Shown here: positions 8,085 to 17,165 of the stretch, piece after piece
Numbering within the stretch: the stretch's first letter is position 1
How the letters are laid out: each line of letters starts with the position of its first letter
Assembly: GCA_038380435.1 (NCBI GenBank)
Contig: JAWZYU010000034.1
Location: 25,337,404-25,401,403, forward strand
Origin: Ryuthela nishihirai
Lineage: Eukaryota; Arthropoda; Arachnida; Araneae; Heptathelidae
Direction: 5' to 3'
Length of the DNA: 64,000 nucleotides
Notes under the pieces: model-generated
Seen by the model: only the letters and a program-made list of their open reading frames with translations
The model's database searches: none
What the model was told of the DNA's origin: nothing
Program-made: the position numbers and the translations under genes

Positions 8085-8210
8085 GGGGCGTGGCCTGTTA
8101 TGTAATGATTATGTCATATTACGGCATGTTACGTCATAGGGGCGTGGCCTGTTACGTCATAGGGGGCGTGGCCTGTTACGTCATAGGGGGCGTGGTCGAT
8201 GACGTCATAG
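8085..8210. promoter_or_regulatory. Array of GC-box and CRE-like sites
   Basis: A unit of about 24 bases, GGGGCGTGGC followed by TTACGTCAT, recurs with starts at 8085 (partial), 8139, 8163 and 8187. The last unit contains the perfect CRE palindrome TGACGTCA at 8200-8207. GC/CACCC-box factors (Sp1/KLF) and CREB/ATF factors bind such sites. The array lies outside the first gene, where the element terminus or an enhancer would be expected. Confidence 0.6.
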
Positions 8211-8260
8211 GGGGGAAAGCACTGTGCAAAGGGGGATTCCCCGGGTGGTAACAAACTACT

Positions 8261-10080
8261 AAGGTGTTTTGGGAAAAAGAAGGTTGGGGGAGGAGACCCA
8301 GTGGAGAGCTGCGTTCCATTGTGTTATTCAATGCGCACAGGCTATGGCTCTCGCACACACAGAGTTTTTTTGACTCTTGGTCTCATGGTGTTATGGCTTA
8401 ACTAATTGTCCATACAACATATGAGAGTCATTCAAAACCCAACAATATCCACTACTGACCGAGAGCAGGGTGGGGAGTTTTGTGGAGAAAAACTCTTAAC
8501 GCTAATCCAGAGAGGCTTGGGATGTTTAAACAATGAGTGGCAGTTTTTTGCACACAATCGGCTACATAGACAAGTCAGAGTGTCCTAAGTGTTCAGAGAA
8601 GGTTGGGAGTGGGGAACCAGTAGAGAGATGTGTTCCATTATGTTCTTTAATGTGCACAGGCTATAGCTCTCGCACACACAGCGTTTTGGCTCTCGGTCAC
8701 ATGGTTTTATGGCTTGACTAAGTGCCCATCCGACATATGACAGACTTTCAAAGACCATCGATATCCACAACTGACCGAGAGCAGGGTGGGGAATTTTGTG
8801 GAGGAAAAATCTTAACGCTACCCCAGAGATGCTTCGGTTGTTTTACACATTACTGGCAGGTTTTTTGCACACAGTGGGCCAAATAGCTTGGTCACAAGTA
8901 TCCTAAGAGCTAAGAGAAGGATGGAGTAGGGGACCCAGTGGACAGCTGCGCTCCATTTTGTTCTTCAATATGCACAGGGTATGGCTCTCCCATTCACAGC
9001 ATTTTGGCTCCCCTTCACATGGCGTTATGGCTTAACTGCCCATCCGACATATGACGACCTTTTAAAGCCAATCGATATCCACTACTCACCGAGAGCAGGG
9101 TGGGAAAGAGAAAAAAGTGAAAAGAGAAAAAAAAGCGTGGAAAAAAAAGGGTGGGAAAAAAAGTGGAAAAAAAAAAAGGATGGAAAGAGAAAAAAGAGAA
9201 GCAGGTGGGTGCAGAAAAAAATCTTAACGCTAACCCAGAGCGTCTTGGATTGTTTTAGCCATGAATAGCACCTTTTTGTACACAACGATTTAAATGGCTA
9301 AGTCATTGTATTCTAAGAGTTCACAGAAGGTTGGTGGAGGGACAAAGTGGACAGCTGTGATTCATTGCCTTCTTTAATGTGCACAGGGTATGGCTCTTTC
9401 ACACACTGCGTTTTGGTTCTCCTTCACATGGCGTTATGGCTTGACTAACTGCTCATCGGAAATATGACGGCCTTTTAAAGCCCATCGATATCCACATCTG
9501 ACTGAGAGCAGAATGGGGAATTTTGTGGAGGAAAAATCTTAATGCTAATGCAGAGAGACTTAGGTTGTGTTACCCATGAGAGGCAGTTTTTTTGCAAACA
9601 ATGGGCTAAACATCCAGGTCACAAGTATCTTAAGAGCTCAGAGAAGGTTGGTGGAGGGGACTCAGTGGACAGCTGTGTTCTATTCTGCTCTTTAATGTGC
9701 ACAGGTTATGCTCTCCCACACACAGCATTTTGGATCTCCTTCATAGGGCGTTATGTCTTAACTGCCCATCCGAAATATGACATCCCTTTAAAGCCCATCG
9801 ATATCCACTACTGACCGAGAGCAGGGTGTGGAGTTTTGCGCAGAAAAAATCTTAACGCTAACCCAGAGAGGCTTTAGGTTATTTTAGCCCTGAGTGGCAT
9901 TTTTTGTACACAATGATTTAAATGGCTGAGTCACAAGTATTCTTAGGGCTCAGAGAAGTTTGGTAGAGGGGACCAAGTCGACAGCTGTGTTTTATTGTGT
10001 TCTTTAATGTGCACAGGTTATGGCTCACCCACACACGGCGTTTTGGCAGTGCTTCACATGGCGTTATGGCTTAACTAACA
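8261..10080 (-). repeat. Satellite array A: headless-SINE tandem repeat, ~315 bp unit
   Basis: The landmark CTTAACGCTA recurs near 8496, 8811, 9222, 9538 and 9850, giving a period of about 315 bases (one unit is 411 because of a purine-rich insert). Each unit reads like the body of the window's main SINE on its minus strand, from TTGTTTTACCCATGAGTGGC to AATCTTAACGCTAACCCAG, but the tRNA-derived head that should follow is missing and the next unit begins at once. Unit order near the start and end matches array B. Open frames inside are chance. Confidence 0.8.
9098..9218 (+). repeat. Purine-only insert in a satellite unit
   Basis: About 100 bases of almost pure G/A (runs such as GAAAAAAGTGAAAAGAG) interrupt the unit between GAGAGCAGGGTGGG and the CTTAACGCTA landmark. 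The matching position in array B has no such insert. Confidence 0.7.
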
Positions 10081-10081
10081 T

Positions 10082-10147
10082 AATCCTCATGCAGCCATGG
10101 GCTACGGAGTTCCAACCAGACCGTGCAGTTTAATTCTCCAAGCATAT
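10082..10147 (-). mobile_element. RTE-like LINE 3'-end fragment
   Basis: CAGCCATGGGCTACGG and CCAACCAGACCGTGCA are the 3' terminal sequences seen in the longer LINE copies of this window. Only about 65 bases remain; the fragment abuts satellite array A. Confidence 0.65.
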
Positions 10148-10592
10148 CTGTAAATGTAATAAATAAAATAAAATAATAAATAAAAAAAATTAAAAAAAAA
10201 TTTGTGAACATTCCATGTATTTTTCGTGCAATTTTTTGAAACCTCTAAACGAAGTAGAAAAATGTTTAGCTGAAATGGAAATCCAGTCTCTTCCCCACAA
10301 CCTGCATTTTTTGTAGATCCGAATTCCTTTTTCTCTAGATCCGGGCTTTATTGTGAGTGATTGATGGCTGCCAAGGGATCACGCTAATTCTAACTAAGAT
10401 GCAGAAATGATATACAGCTCTGAAAATTTGCATTTAGGAGTAATCCGAGTCATAGATCTCGGAAAAAATCTGAAATCAATAAATATAATAAAAACTTAAT
10501 ACGATAATACCGTAATTATTTTATATCAGAAATTTTGTAAATAATATACTTTTCAAACTTATGACACACATATACACAAACACTACACACAC
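10148..10592. other. AT-rich stretch, nothing recognised
   Basis: A/T-rich DNA with simple (AAAT)n-like sequence and no supported gene, lying between two LINE fragments. A short (CA)n-like run precedes 10590. Confidence 0.5.
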
Positions 10593-10593
10593 A

Positions 10594-12280
10594 AATCCTC
10601 TTGCAGCCATGTGCTACGGAGGGCCTACCAGACTGTAATTGTCCTCTCCAGATGTGTTTCTTCTGAGCTACAGCTGCTGCATTTGGTTACTGTAAGCAAA
10701 TTCTCTGTAAAGCCCTGTTTGATATTGTCTGCCCATCGTATCCTAGATTTCTCCATTTTCCTGAGGACCTTAGGCACATTATTCATAAAGCTATTCGCCA
10801 GTCTGCAACTATGCTTACGAGCAACAAGGACAAACCAACGCAGTCTGTCTTTGCATATGCTGTTCAGAGGAGGTGAAGATTCCTTCTAACCTCATCATTG
10901 CTTACAAAGACACACCACTTACTGCCCAATCTACTGCGTAAACTTTTGGAATCACAGGCATCAAGTTTCTTGTTTATCCTGCTTACAAAGGATTTATATT
11001 TCGTTACTATAACTAACCTTAAAAAGAACGAAATATTATTCAGCCTAATTTTTGTCTTTAGGTGTATAAGCCAATTTCTCCCCACTCTCCACAGATTCTT
11101 AAAAGTCCCGGCAAAAATCCCTATTCGTCTGTTTATCTCATGCCGCACATCACCAATAACTGTTGCATAGCTCCCGAGATAATTAAACTGAGATATTGGT
11201 CCAAGAGTGCATCCATTCAAAGCAACTAATGAAAGAATTCATCGCATCATCATCACTTGCCGATAGGGCCAAATCATCAAAATCATAATAAATCATCTAA
11301 ATAATAGTATAATTCATTAATGATATTAATAAATCAAATTAAATCATCTAAATCAGAAAGTCTTAACTCTCTAGACCAGGCGTGTCCAACCTTTTGACTT
11401 CCCTGGGCCACATTGAGTGAAGATGAATTGTTTTGGGCCGCATATAAAATATATAATATAGTTAATATATATGAATAATAAAACTTCATTTATTTTCTTA
11501 TGTTTTTTAGTATAAAGTTAAGAAATGGGCAACATAAAACTAGTGGAATATGAAAAACTCGCTGAAAATCACATAATCATGTTGAAAGCTTATGTCGTAA
11601 ACACGTAAACTTTACGATTTTGTGGGCCGCATTACTAGCTGTCCATAGCCGCCGGTGGACACGCCTGCTATCGATCATTTAAGGCCAAAATCCTCTTGCT
11701 GTAGTGAATTCCGCATAACATAATCAATAACTAAAGAGGAAAGGAAGCAAAATGTACCTTGTCTAACTCCACTAACAATGCTAAACCAATCTTTACAAGC
11801 CTTAACAACTCTCACACACGACTGTGTTATTATAGAGAGCTTTCATTATCCTAACTTGCAGATATTCCATATGATCTAATAATCACCTATAAATTATTAT
11901 AATCCAGAGAGTCAAAAGCCTCTTTGAAATCCTTAAAGCTAATACAGGATTCTGGAACTCTAAACATTTCTGCCAAACGAAAATATTTGATCTATATATC
12001 CTGTGCCACTTCTGAATCCACACTGTTCATCACGCAGTTATTCATGAACCGAATTCTTAATTCTATTAAGTATAATCATGCAAAGAACTTTACCTGGAAC
12101 AGAAAGTAGATTAGTTCCCCTATAATTATCACAAAAACGGCGATCACCGTTTTTAAAAATAGGGATAACAATAACTCTAGTAAAATCTTTAGAAACAATA
12201 CCTTTATCATAAAAAATATTCAATATTTCAGTCAGCCATGTGACAACACAAACGTTCCCAGCTCTAAGCATTTCAGTGAT
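10594..12280 (-). pseudogene. Decayed RTE-like LINE, RT and C-terminal region
   Basis: Minus-strand remnants keep motifs seen in better copies: SQFNYLGSY, VRHEINRRIGI and HLKTKIRL (10,864-11,220), and MLRAGN, ILNIFYDKG and PIFKNGDR (12,038-12,271). About 100 bases are lost near 11,225 and many frame breaks exist. A hAT-type MITE sits inside at 11,377-11,667. This is the most diverged LINE copy of the window, so it is probably the oldest. The family looks like the RTE clade (single EN-RT protein, TGATG-type 3' tail), by recollection. Confidence 0.75.
11377..11667. mobile_element. hAT-type MITE, 291 bp
   Basis: Perfect 12-bp terminal inverted repeats CAGGCGTGTCCA / TGGACACGCCTG at 11,377-11,388 and 11,656-11,667. 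The interior has CTGGGCCACATTG and GGGCCGCAT, typical of non-autonomous hAT elements. The 8-bp flanks CTCTAGAC and CTATCGAT match at five positions and both fit the hAT target pattern nTnnnnAn, so they look like a diverged target duplication inside the LINE. Confidence 0.8.
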
Positions 12281-12411
12281 TGGTATGGTTAAATCTTATG
12301 TAACATATGGATTAATTTCTTGTTTTCGAGTTTAATATTAAACAATTAATTTGAATGCAGAAAAATTACATGCATTTTGAAGAAAATAAACTATGATATT
12401 TTTGCCTTGCT

Positions 12412-12549
12412 GGATTGGGTTGTTGTACCTCTTAGCGGCACTTTTTTTACACAGCATGGGCTAAATGGCAAGGTCACAAGGACCCCGAAGGCTCAGAGAA
12501 GGTTGGGGACACATGGAGCCTCCAGTCAAGGCCTTCCATCTCGTCTTAA
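12412..12549 (-). mobile_element. SINE copy a, tail part (split by the 2.79-kb element)
   Basis: Matches the SINE tail (TTGTACCTCTTAGCGGCAC, CTAAATGGCAAGGTCACAAGG, GGCTCAGAGAAGGTTGGGG). It stops at the target duplication TCTTAA; the rest of the copy resumes at 15,340. Confidence 0.75.
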
Positions 12550-13461
12550 CTAGAGGCCCTGTATGGTTAGAGGCTGGCCATCTCGGTGATTCACTGCTAT
12601 TGGTTGATTGAGTCACGTGGTTTATGGACGCCATGTTTTGTCGTACTGTTAGACGAAAGCCTGTGAGTTAGTGTATGTACCAATTAAAACTTCTCAGTTT
12701 TATATATTTCTAACACTTTTTTGTCTATAAAAGCTGTCATATTTTATGAATATCTCACTGCGCTGAATTTAGGTGTAAAAATTTCACTCAAAAAATAAAT
12801 TAATGAATATTTTTTTCCGAGAAATTCCATCAGAAGACGGCAATCGGCTGCAAAAGTGAAACGAGCTAACTGAAAACCAATAAATAACTTCTTTTAGGGT
12901 TCGTTTGAAAAACGAGCTAATGTTTCCACTTTGTCGTCTGCCTATGCCAATATCTGTTCGTCTGTCTGTCCGCCTCTCTGTTAATTGTTGTTTGTCCATC
13001 TGTCTTTCCACGTGTCTGTTCGTCTATAGATAATCAATTTTTTTACTTTTAGAGATAAATGAAAAATTCTTTTTGGGTTGTATAGGTGTCGAACAAATAT
13101 TGTGATTAGCAAATTTGAAAATTTTCAATAGATTTAATAGCGCCCTCTAGCGGTGGAAAAAAATGGAAAAAGCTAAAATTCAAACGAATATTACAAGCAA
13201 ACCATTTACACTGGAAATCTGAAATTTTGGTACTAGAGTGTTATGGTTAGAAGGTTTACAAGGTTTTGCCATCTTAGCCAAAAGGGGGGGGGGGCGAAAA
13301 TGAAACTTTTTTAAGAAATAAACGAAACAATGTTTTTTTTTCGTTGTTGTTGTTTTACAGACAATAACAAAATATTAATGATTTAAACAATATTTGATAA
13401 TTTCAGCATTACCTGTAGACGTTTAAACGTCTATATATCAATAAATTTTTTTTGTGAACAA

Positions 13462-13552
13462 AAGCCGGCCTTAGATCAACAGGTTAGAATGCTCTGGCAT
13501 GTTTCTGGAGAGATGCGGGTTCGAATCCTGTATATTGGCGAAATTTTTTTCC
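13462..13552 (+). mobile_element. tRNA-like SINE head of a third family
   Basis: TTAGATCAACAGGTTAGAATG resembles an A box and GCGGGTTCGAATCCTGT a B box with a T-arm, spaced as in a tRNA. The anticodon arm is weak. It lies inside the inverted-repeat element. Confidence 0.45.
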
Positions 13553-14039
13553 ACAAAAATTTTAGTATTTACGTTTTTCAAATACCCATCAGTTGCAATT
13601 TCCAGTGTTAGAGAGTGCTAAAGACGGTAAATAAAAACTCGAAAGGCGACCCCTAGCGGCGGAAAAAAGCTGGAAAATACCAAATCTTAAATAAATATTG
13701 CAAATGATCCATTTTTACTAGAAACTTAAATTTTTGGTCATAGAGTGTAATGATAAAATGGTTTACATTAATAGTAATGAATTGTCCTATTGGTAAAATG
13801 CAACTTTTCTGCTTGAAGACATAAACGAAAAACGTTTTTGCACATTATAGGCACTAATAAAATATTAATAGTTTTTTTTTCTCATTTATACAGTAGTTCG
13901 AATTTGCACTGTCAGAGGGTTCCGAAAGCGTAAAATAACTAGAAGAACGCATATCGCTTCTGGCGCATAAGGTAATCTTATTTTCAAAGAGAATGAAGTT
14001 CTTCCTTTGACTACTTTTTCACTCCTTAAAAGTTTTAAT

Positions 14040-14160
14040 TAAGGATGTTCGTGTTGTTTTTCTGCTGAGATCCCGCCATCTTCATAGACCTTCTACTATG
14101 GCAATTAAACTGACAGGCTCCTGTCAGACCTCTGTACAAGCAGTTGCTTGAGGGTATATT
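14040..14160 (+). mobile_element. SINE family 2 fragment (body)
   Basis: Shares TTTTTCTGCTGAGATCCCGC, CTGACAGGCTCCTGTCAGAC and the final GCTTGAGG with the copies at 15,999, 50,028 and 59,524. The tRNA head is missing. Confidence 0.6.
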
Positions 14161-15345
14161 TATTTACTTTTTAATGTAAGATGGTGAAAATGCACATAGT
14201 TGTATTTTATTAGTAATTGTAAAATATAAAAGGTATGTATTTTATTTAGTTCTTAAATTTAAAAAGTTGCTTTTCTCTTACTCCTCTGAAAATAGTGGGC
14301 AGATCATTGCTGTCAGTGGAATTTCTACCATAACAGAACTCTACACGCCGAAATTTCTACTATAAACAGATCACTTGAAATATTCGTTAAAAGTTTTGCA
14401 GTTTCGATATTTAGTGATCTCTAATGTTATAAATTAAAACTACCTTTAAAAATGCGAATTACATTTCATTAGTAACCAACTAAAAAAAGAGATTTCCAAT
14501 TATCTCTTAAAACAAAACCGTTCCGTTTCTTCCCTACCTTGGGATTAGGGTCAACTCATTGTTGTCAATGGAAGTTTCAAGACTGTCACATTCCACGACC
14601 AAAATTTTTGCAATATTCGTTTTGAATTTTTGGTATTTTTTGATTTTTTCCACCGTTAGAGGGCGCAGTTATAGCTTTTGGGAAATTCGCAAAATGCAAA
14701 GTGTAATATTTCATCAATACCTGTCCAACCCCAAAAAAATTTTTAATTTATCTCTTAAAGCATACACTTTTCTGTTAAAAGAAAATAAGTTGAATTCACC
14801 TCCGCCTGGATTTAAAGGGTCAAGAGGTTGTTGACAATGGTAACTTCGTAACCTTCACATTTCAACACCAAAATTTTAAACTTCTAACATAACTACATCG
14901 TTTGGAATATTCGTTTGATATTTTGGAATTTTCTAATTTTTCCACCGTTACAGGGCGCAGTTATAACTTTTGAGAGATTCTAAAAATGCAAATCATAATA
15001 TATCATTAATTCCTATCTAACACAAAATGAATTTTTTTTTTATCTGTATAAACAAAAAAGTTCGATGTTTACAGACGGACTAGACAACAAAGCGAAATTA
15101 TATCTTTTTTTTAAAAAAAAGCCCTAAAATTTCCTCTTCCTTTTTTTAGCCGTTTTCTAAAATGCTTCCAATCATGAACACTGAAATCTGTATCAAATAC
15201 TACCCTACCCTTTTCCGTAATCCATAAGTACCCTGCAATACCATTCAGCTATGCACACTAAACAATCGGAGCGACGACAAAACATGGCGTTCAATTTTTA
15301 GATGGCCAACCTCTACCTATATATATATAGGGCCTCTAGTCTTAA

Positions 15346-15450
15346 CCTTCCATCCGAGGGACGGCTGCCTTTCCAAGTCCATCGGTGTTCCTTTTCGAAC
15401 TGAAGACAGGTAGGAGTTACCGAATATAAATCTCAACGCTGGCACAGGTG
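15346..15450 (-). mobile_element. SINE copy a, remaining body
   Basis: Continues copy a after the inverted-repeat element (CATCCGAGGGACGGCTGCC, ATAAATCTCAACGCTGGC). The tRNA head is not recognisable. About 50 bases of the SINE between the two halves are missing. Confidence 0.65.
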
Positions 15451-15998
15451 ACAATCGCACCCGGAAGAGTGCAAATGGCGAGTCAGGAGCCATCCCCGTC
15501 TGGAATAGTTTGAAAACCACTGCTTTACAAGATGAAACAAAAATATCAGACCCATGTTGATAAAGGGTTTAAATTTAATATTTTATTTCTAAACTTACGT
15601 TTTTAAGACTGCGAAATTTCAAAGATGCTTGATCTTGGAGAATGCTCATTATACTAGAAAGGATGACTACTGCTGATAACAAATATTTTCTTACTGTCGC
15701 AACAGTTGCGATAAGAGGAAAAGATATGACACAACTCTCTCAATCTATTCTCCGGTTTCGCTATAGGGTACGGTCAAAAGTGATCACTGGTCGGTAACTG
15801 CACCTGCCTTGAGATATGAGGCTGTGCGATTGATCAATATATGAGCAAGAGATATGAAACATATTTTCTGTTCTTGCAGGGATTTGAATTCAGATTTTTT
15901 TTTATTGCCCTGCTGCTTTTCTTTCCTTTAATATGTTTTATATTTTCTTCTCGTCTTTCCTATTTTTTTGTCCATTTATTTTTACGTTTCTCTGTAGC
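15451..15998. other. No gene recognised
   Basis: A/T-rich sequence. The part near 15,690 (GTCGCAACAGTTGCGATAAG) shares words with 52,300, so it is probably an old repeat. Confidence 0.4.
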
Positions 15999-16155
15999 AT
16001 AGGACTTGGGTTCGAGTCCCGGGTAAGGCATGGATGTATGTGTCGTTTTTCTGCTGAGGTCCTGCCATCCTCTCAGACCTTCTACTCTGGCATATAAACT
16101 GACAGGCTCATGTCAGACCTCTGTGGCAAGCGGCTGCTTGGGTGGGTATTTATTT
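15999..16155 (+). mobile_element. SINE family 2 copy, 5' truncated
   Basis: Begins with a B box (GGGTTCGAGTCCCGGGTAAG), followed by the family body (TTTTTCTGCTGAGGTCCTGC) and ends near GCTGCTTGGGTGGG. Confidence 0.65.
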
Positions 16156-16209
16156 ATTATTATAGGGCCGGGACGGAGACCGCTCTCGCTTGTGCCTAAG
16201 AGATTGCCT

Positions 16210-16310
16210 TTTTGGACGGCACTTTCCTTTTGCACGTATTAAGTTAAATTGCCAGGTCACAAGGATCCTGAGGATTCAGAAAAGGTTGGGGAAGGCAGGG
16301 AACGGTCCCA
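16210..16310 (-). mobile_element. SINE copy b, tail fragment
   Basis: Tail words only (GGCACTTTCCTTTTGCAC, AAATTGCCAGGTCACAAGG, CAGAAAAGGTTGGGG). Confidence 0.55.
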
Positions 16311-16463
16311 GTAATCATGTTTGGAGGGATGGGGTGGATGCAATAACAAATCCCCCAAAATGGAACTCACTTGAATTGTTCGATGGTCCTTTCTGACTTC
16401 CCTTAGTTTGCGTGTATGTGTATGGGGGGTACTTATGTTTGTAGTTTTTGGCGCATAATGGGT

Positions 16464-16850
16464 TGGGTTGGGCTGTTTTACCTCTGAGAGGCAATTTTTT
16501 GCACACCATGGGCTAAATGGCCAGGTCACATGGACCCCGAAGGCTCAGAGAAGGTTGGGGGAGGGGACCCACTGGAACAGCTGTTGGGAGACAGATGGTA
16601 GCCCCCCGTCAAGGCCATCCAGCGTGTTCTTTAACGTGCACAGGGTATGTCTCTCCCGCACACGGGGCCACGGCTTAACGTCCCATCCGACGGACGGCGG
16701 TCTTTCCAAGCCCATCGGTGTCCCCTACTGACCGTGGGCAGGACGGGGAATTTTGCGGAGATAAATCTCAACGCTGACCCAGCTGGGACTCGAACCTGGG
16801 AACTACAGATTACGAGCCTGGCGCGCTACCGACTGAGCCACCCCCGCCCA
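16464..16850 (-). mobile_element. SINE copy c, full length, nested in another SINE
   Basis: Full tail-body-head copy on the minus strand. At its right end, read on the minus strand, the head has the A box TGGCTCAGTCGG and B box GGTTCGAGTCC. The word CATAATGGGTT flanks both sides (16,453-16,463 and 16,851-16,861), a target duplication. This word belongs to the tail of SINE copy d, into which copy c inserted. Confidence 0.85.
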
Positions 16851-17165
16851 CATAATGGGTTAAATGGCCAGGCCACAAAAACTCTGAGGGCTCAGAGAAG
16901 GTTTGAGGGAAGGGGATCCACTGGAACAGCTGTTGGAGACAGATAGTAGCCTTCCGTCAAAGTCATCCAGCATGTTCTTTAACGTGTACAAGATAAGTCG
17001 TGGCCTCTTGTGCGGGAGAGCCATAATTTCCTTCCGACCGTCGGCGGTCTTTCCAAGCCCATCGGTGTCCCCTACTGTCCAATGGCAGGGTGGGGAATTT
17101 TGAAGAGATAAATCTCAACACTGGTCTAGATGAGACTCGAACCTGGGAACTGCATAATCCCGCCC
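16851..17165 (-). mobile_element. SINE copy d, host of copy c
   Basis: Body from CATAATGGGTTAAATGGCC to the start of the head (GACTCGAACCTGGGAAC). It is diverged and its head is incomplete. Confidence 0.7.

Larger units (their letters stand above)
1..8260 (-). mobile_element. Polinton (Maverick)/adintovirus-like element, partial
   Basis: Twelve tightly packed minus-strand genes include a packaging ATPase, adenain-type protease, major and minor capsid proteins and a chromodomain integrase. This set is diagnostic of Polintons and the related adintoviruses. The protein-primed DNA polymerase expected for these elements is not in the window; the element is cut by the left edge. The right limit is placed near 8260, where G-rich terminal DNA gives way to the SINE-derived satellite; this limit is inferred, since the other terminal repeat is not available for comparison. 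Most reading frames are intact, so the copy is fairly young, but the integrase has a nonsense codon. Confidence 0.85.
12550..15339. mobile_element. 2.79-kb inverted-repeat DNA element
   Basis: Terminal inverted repeats CTAGAGGCCCT / AGGGCCTCTAG are perfect for 11 bases. Weaker similarity continues for about 100 bases (GGTTGGCCATCT, CGCCATGTTTTGTCGT). The 6-bp flank TCTTAA is duplicated at 12,544-12,549 and 15,340-15,345. Inside, the left half repeats in inverted orientation on the right: CCCTCTAGCGGTGGAAAAA near 13,144 against CCACCGTTAGAGGGCGCAG near 14,650 and a relative near 14,946. No transposase is seen, so it is non-autonomous. The family is unknown to me. It carries fragments of two other tRNA-derived SINEs. 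Confidence 0.8.

Noticed and set aside
1..8260. DNA polymerase B of the Polinton-like element
   Set aside because: Looked for on both strands; no polymerase motif is present, so it must lie outside the window or be lost.
12784..13011. Minus-strand 75-codon frame with MDKQQLTERRTDRRTD
   Set aside because: It translates a CTGTCTGTC-type simple sequence inside the inverted-repeat element.
16464..16850. Recurrent open frames such as MALPHTGPRLNVPSDG-type proteins in SINE copies
   Set aside because: They recur in every SINE copy at the same place and read through SINE body sequence; they are repeat translations, not genes.
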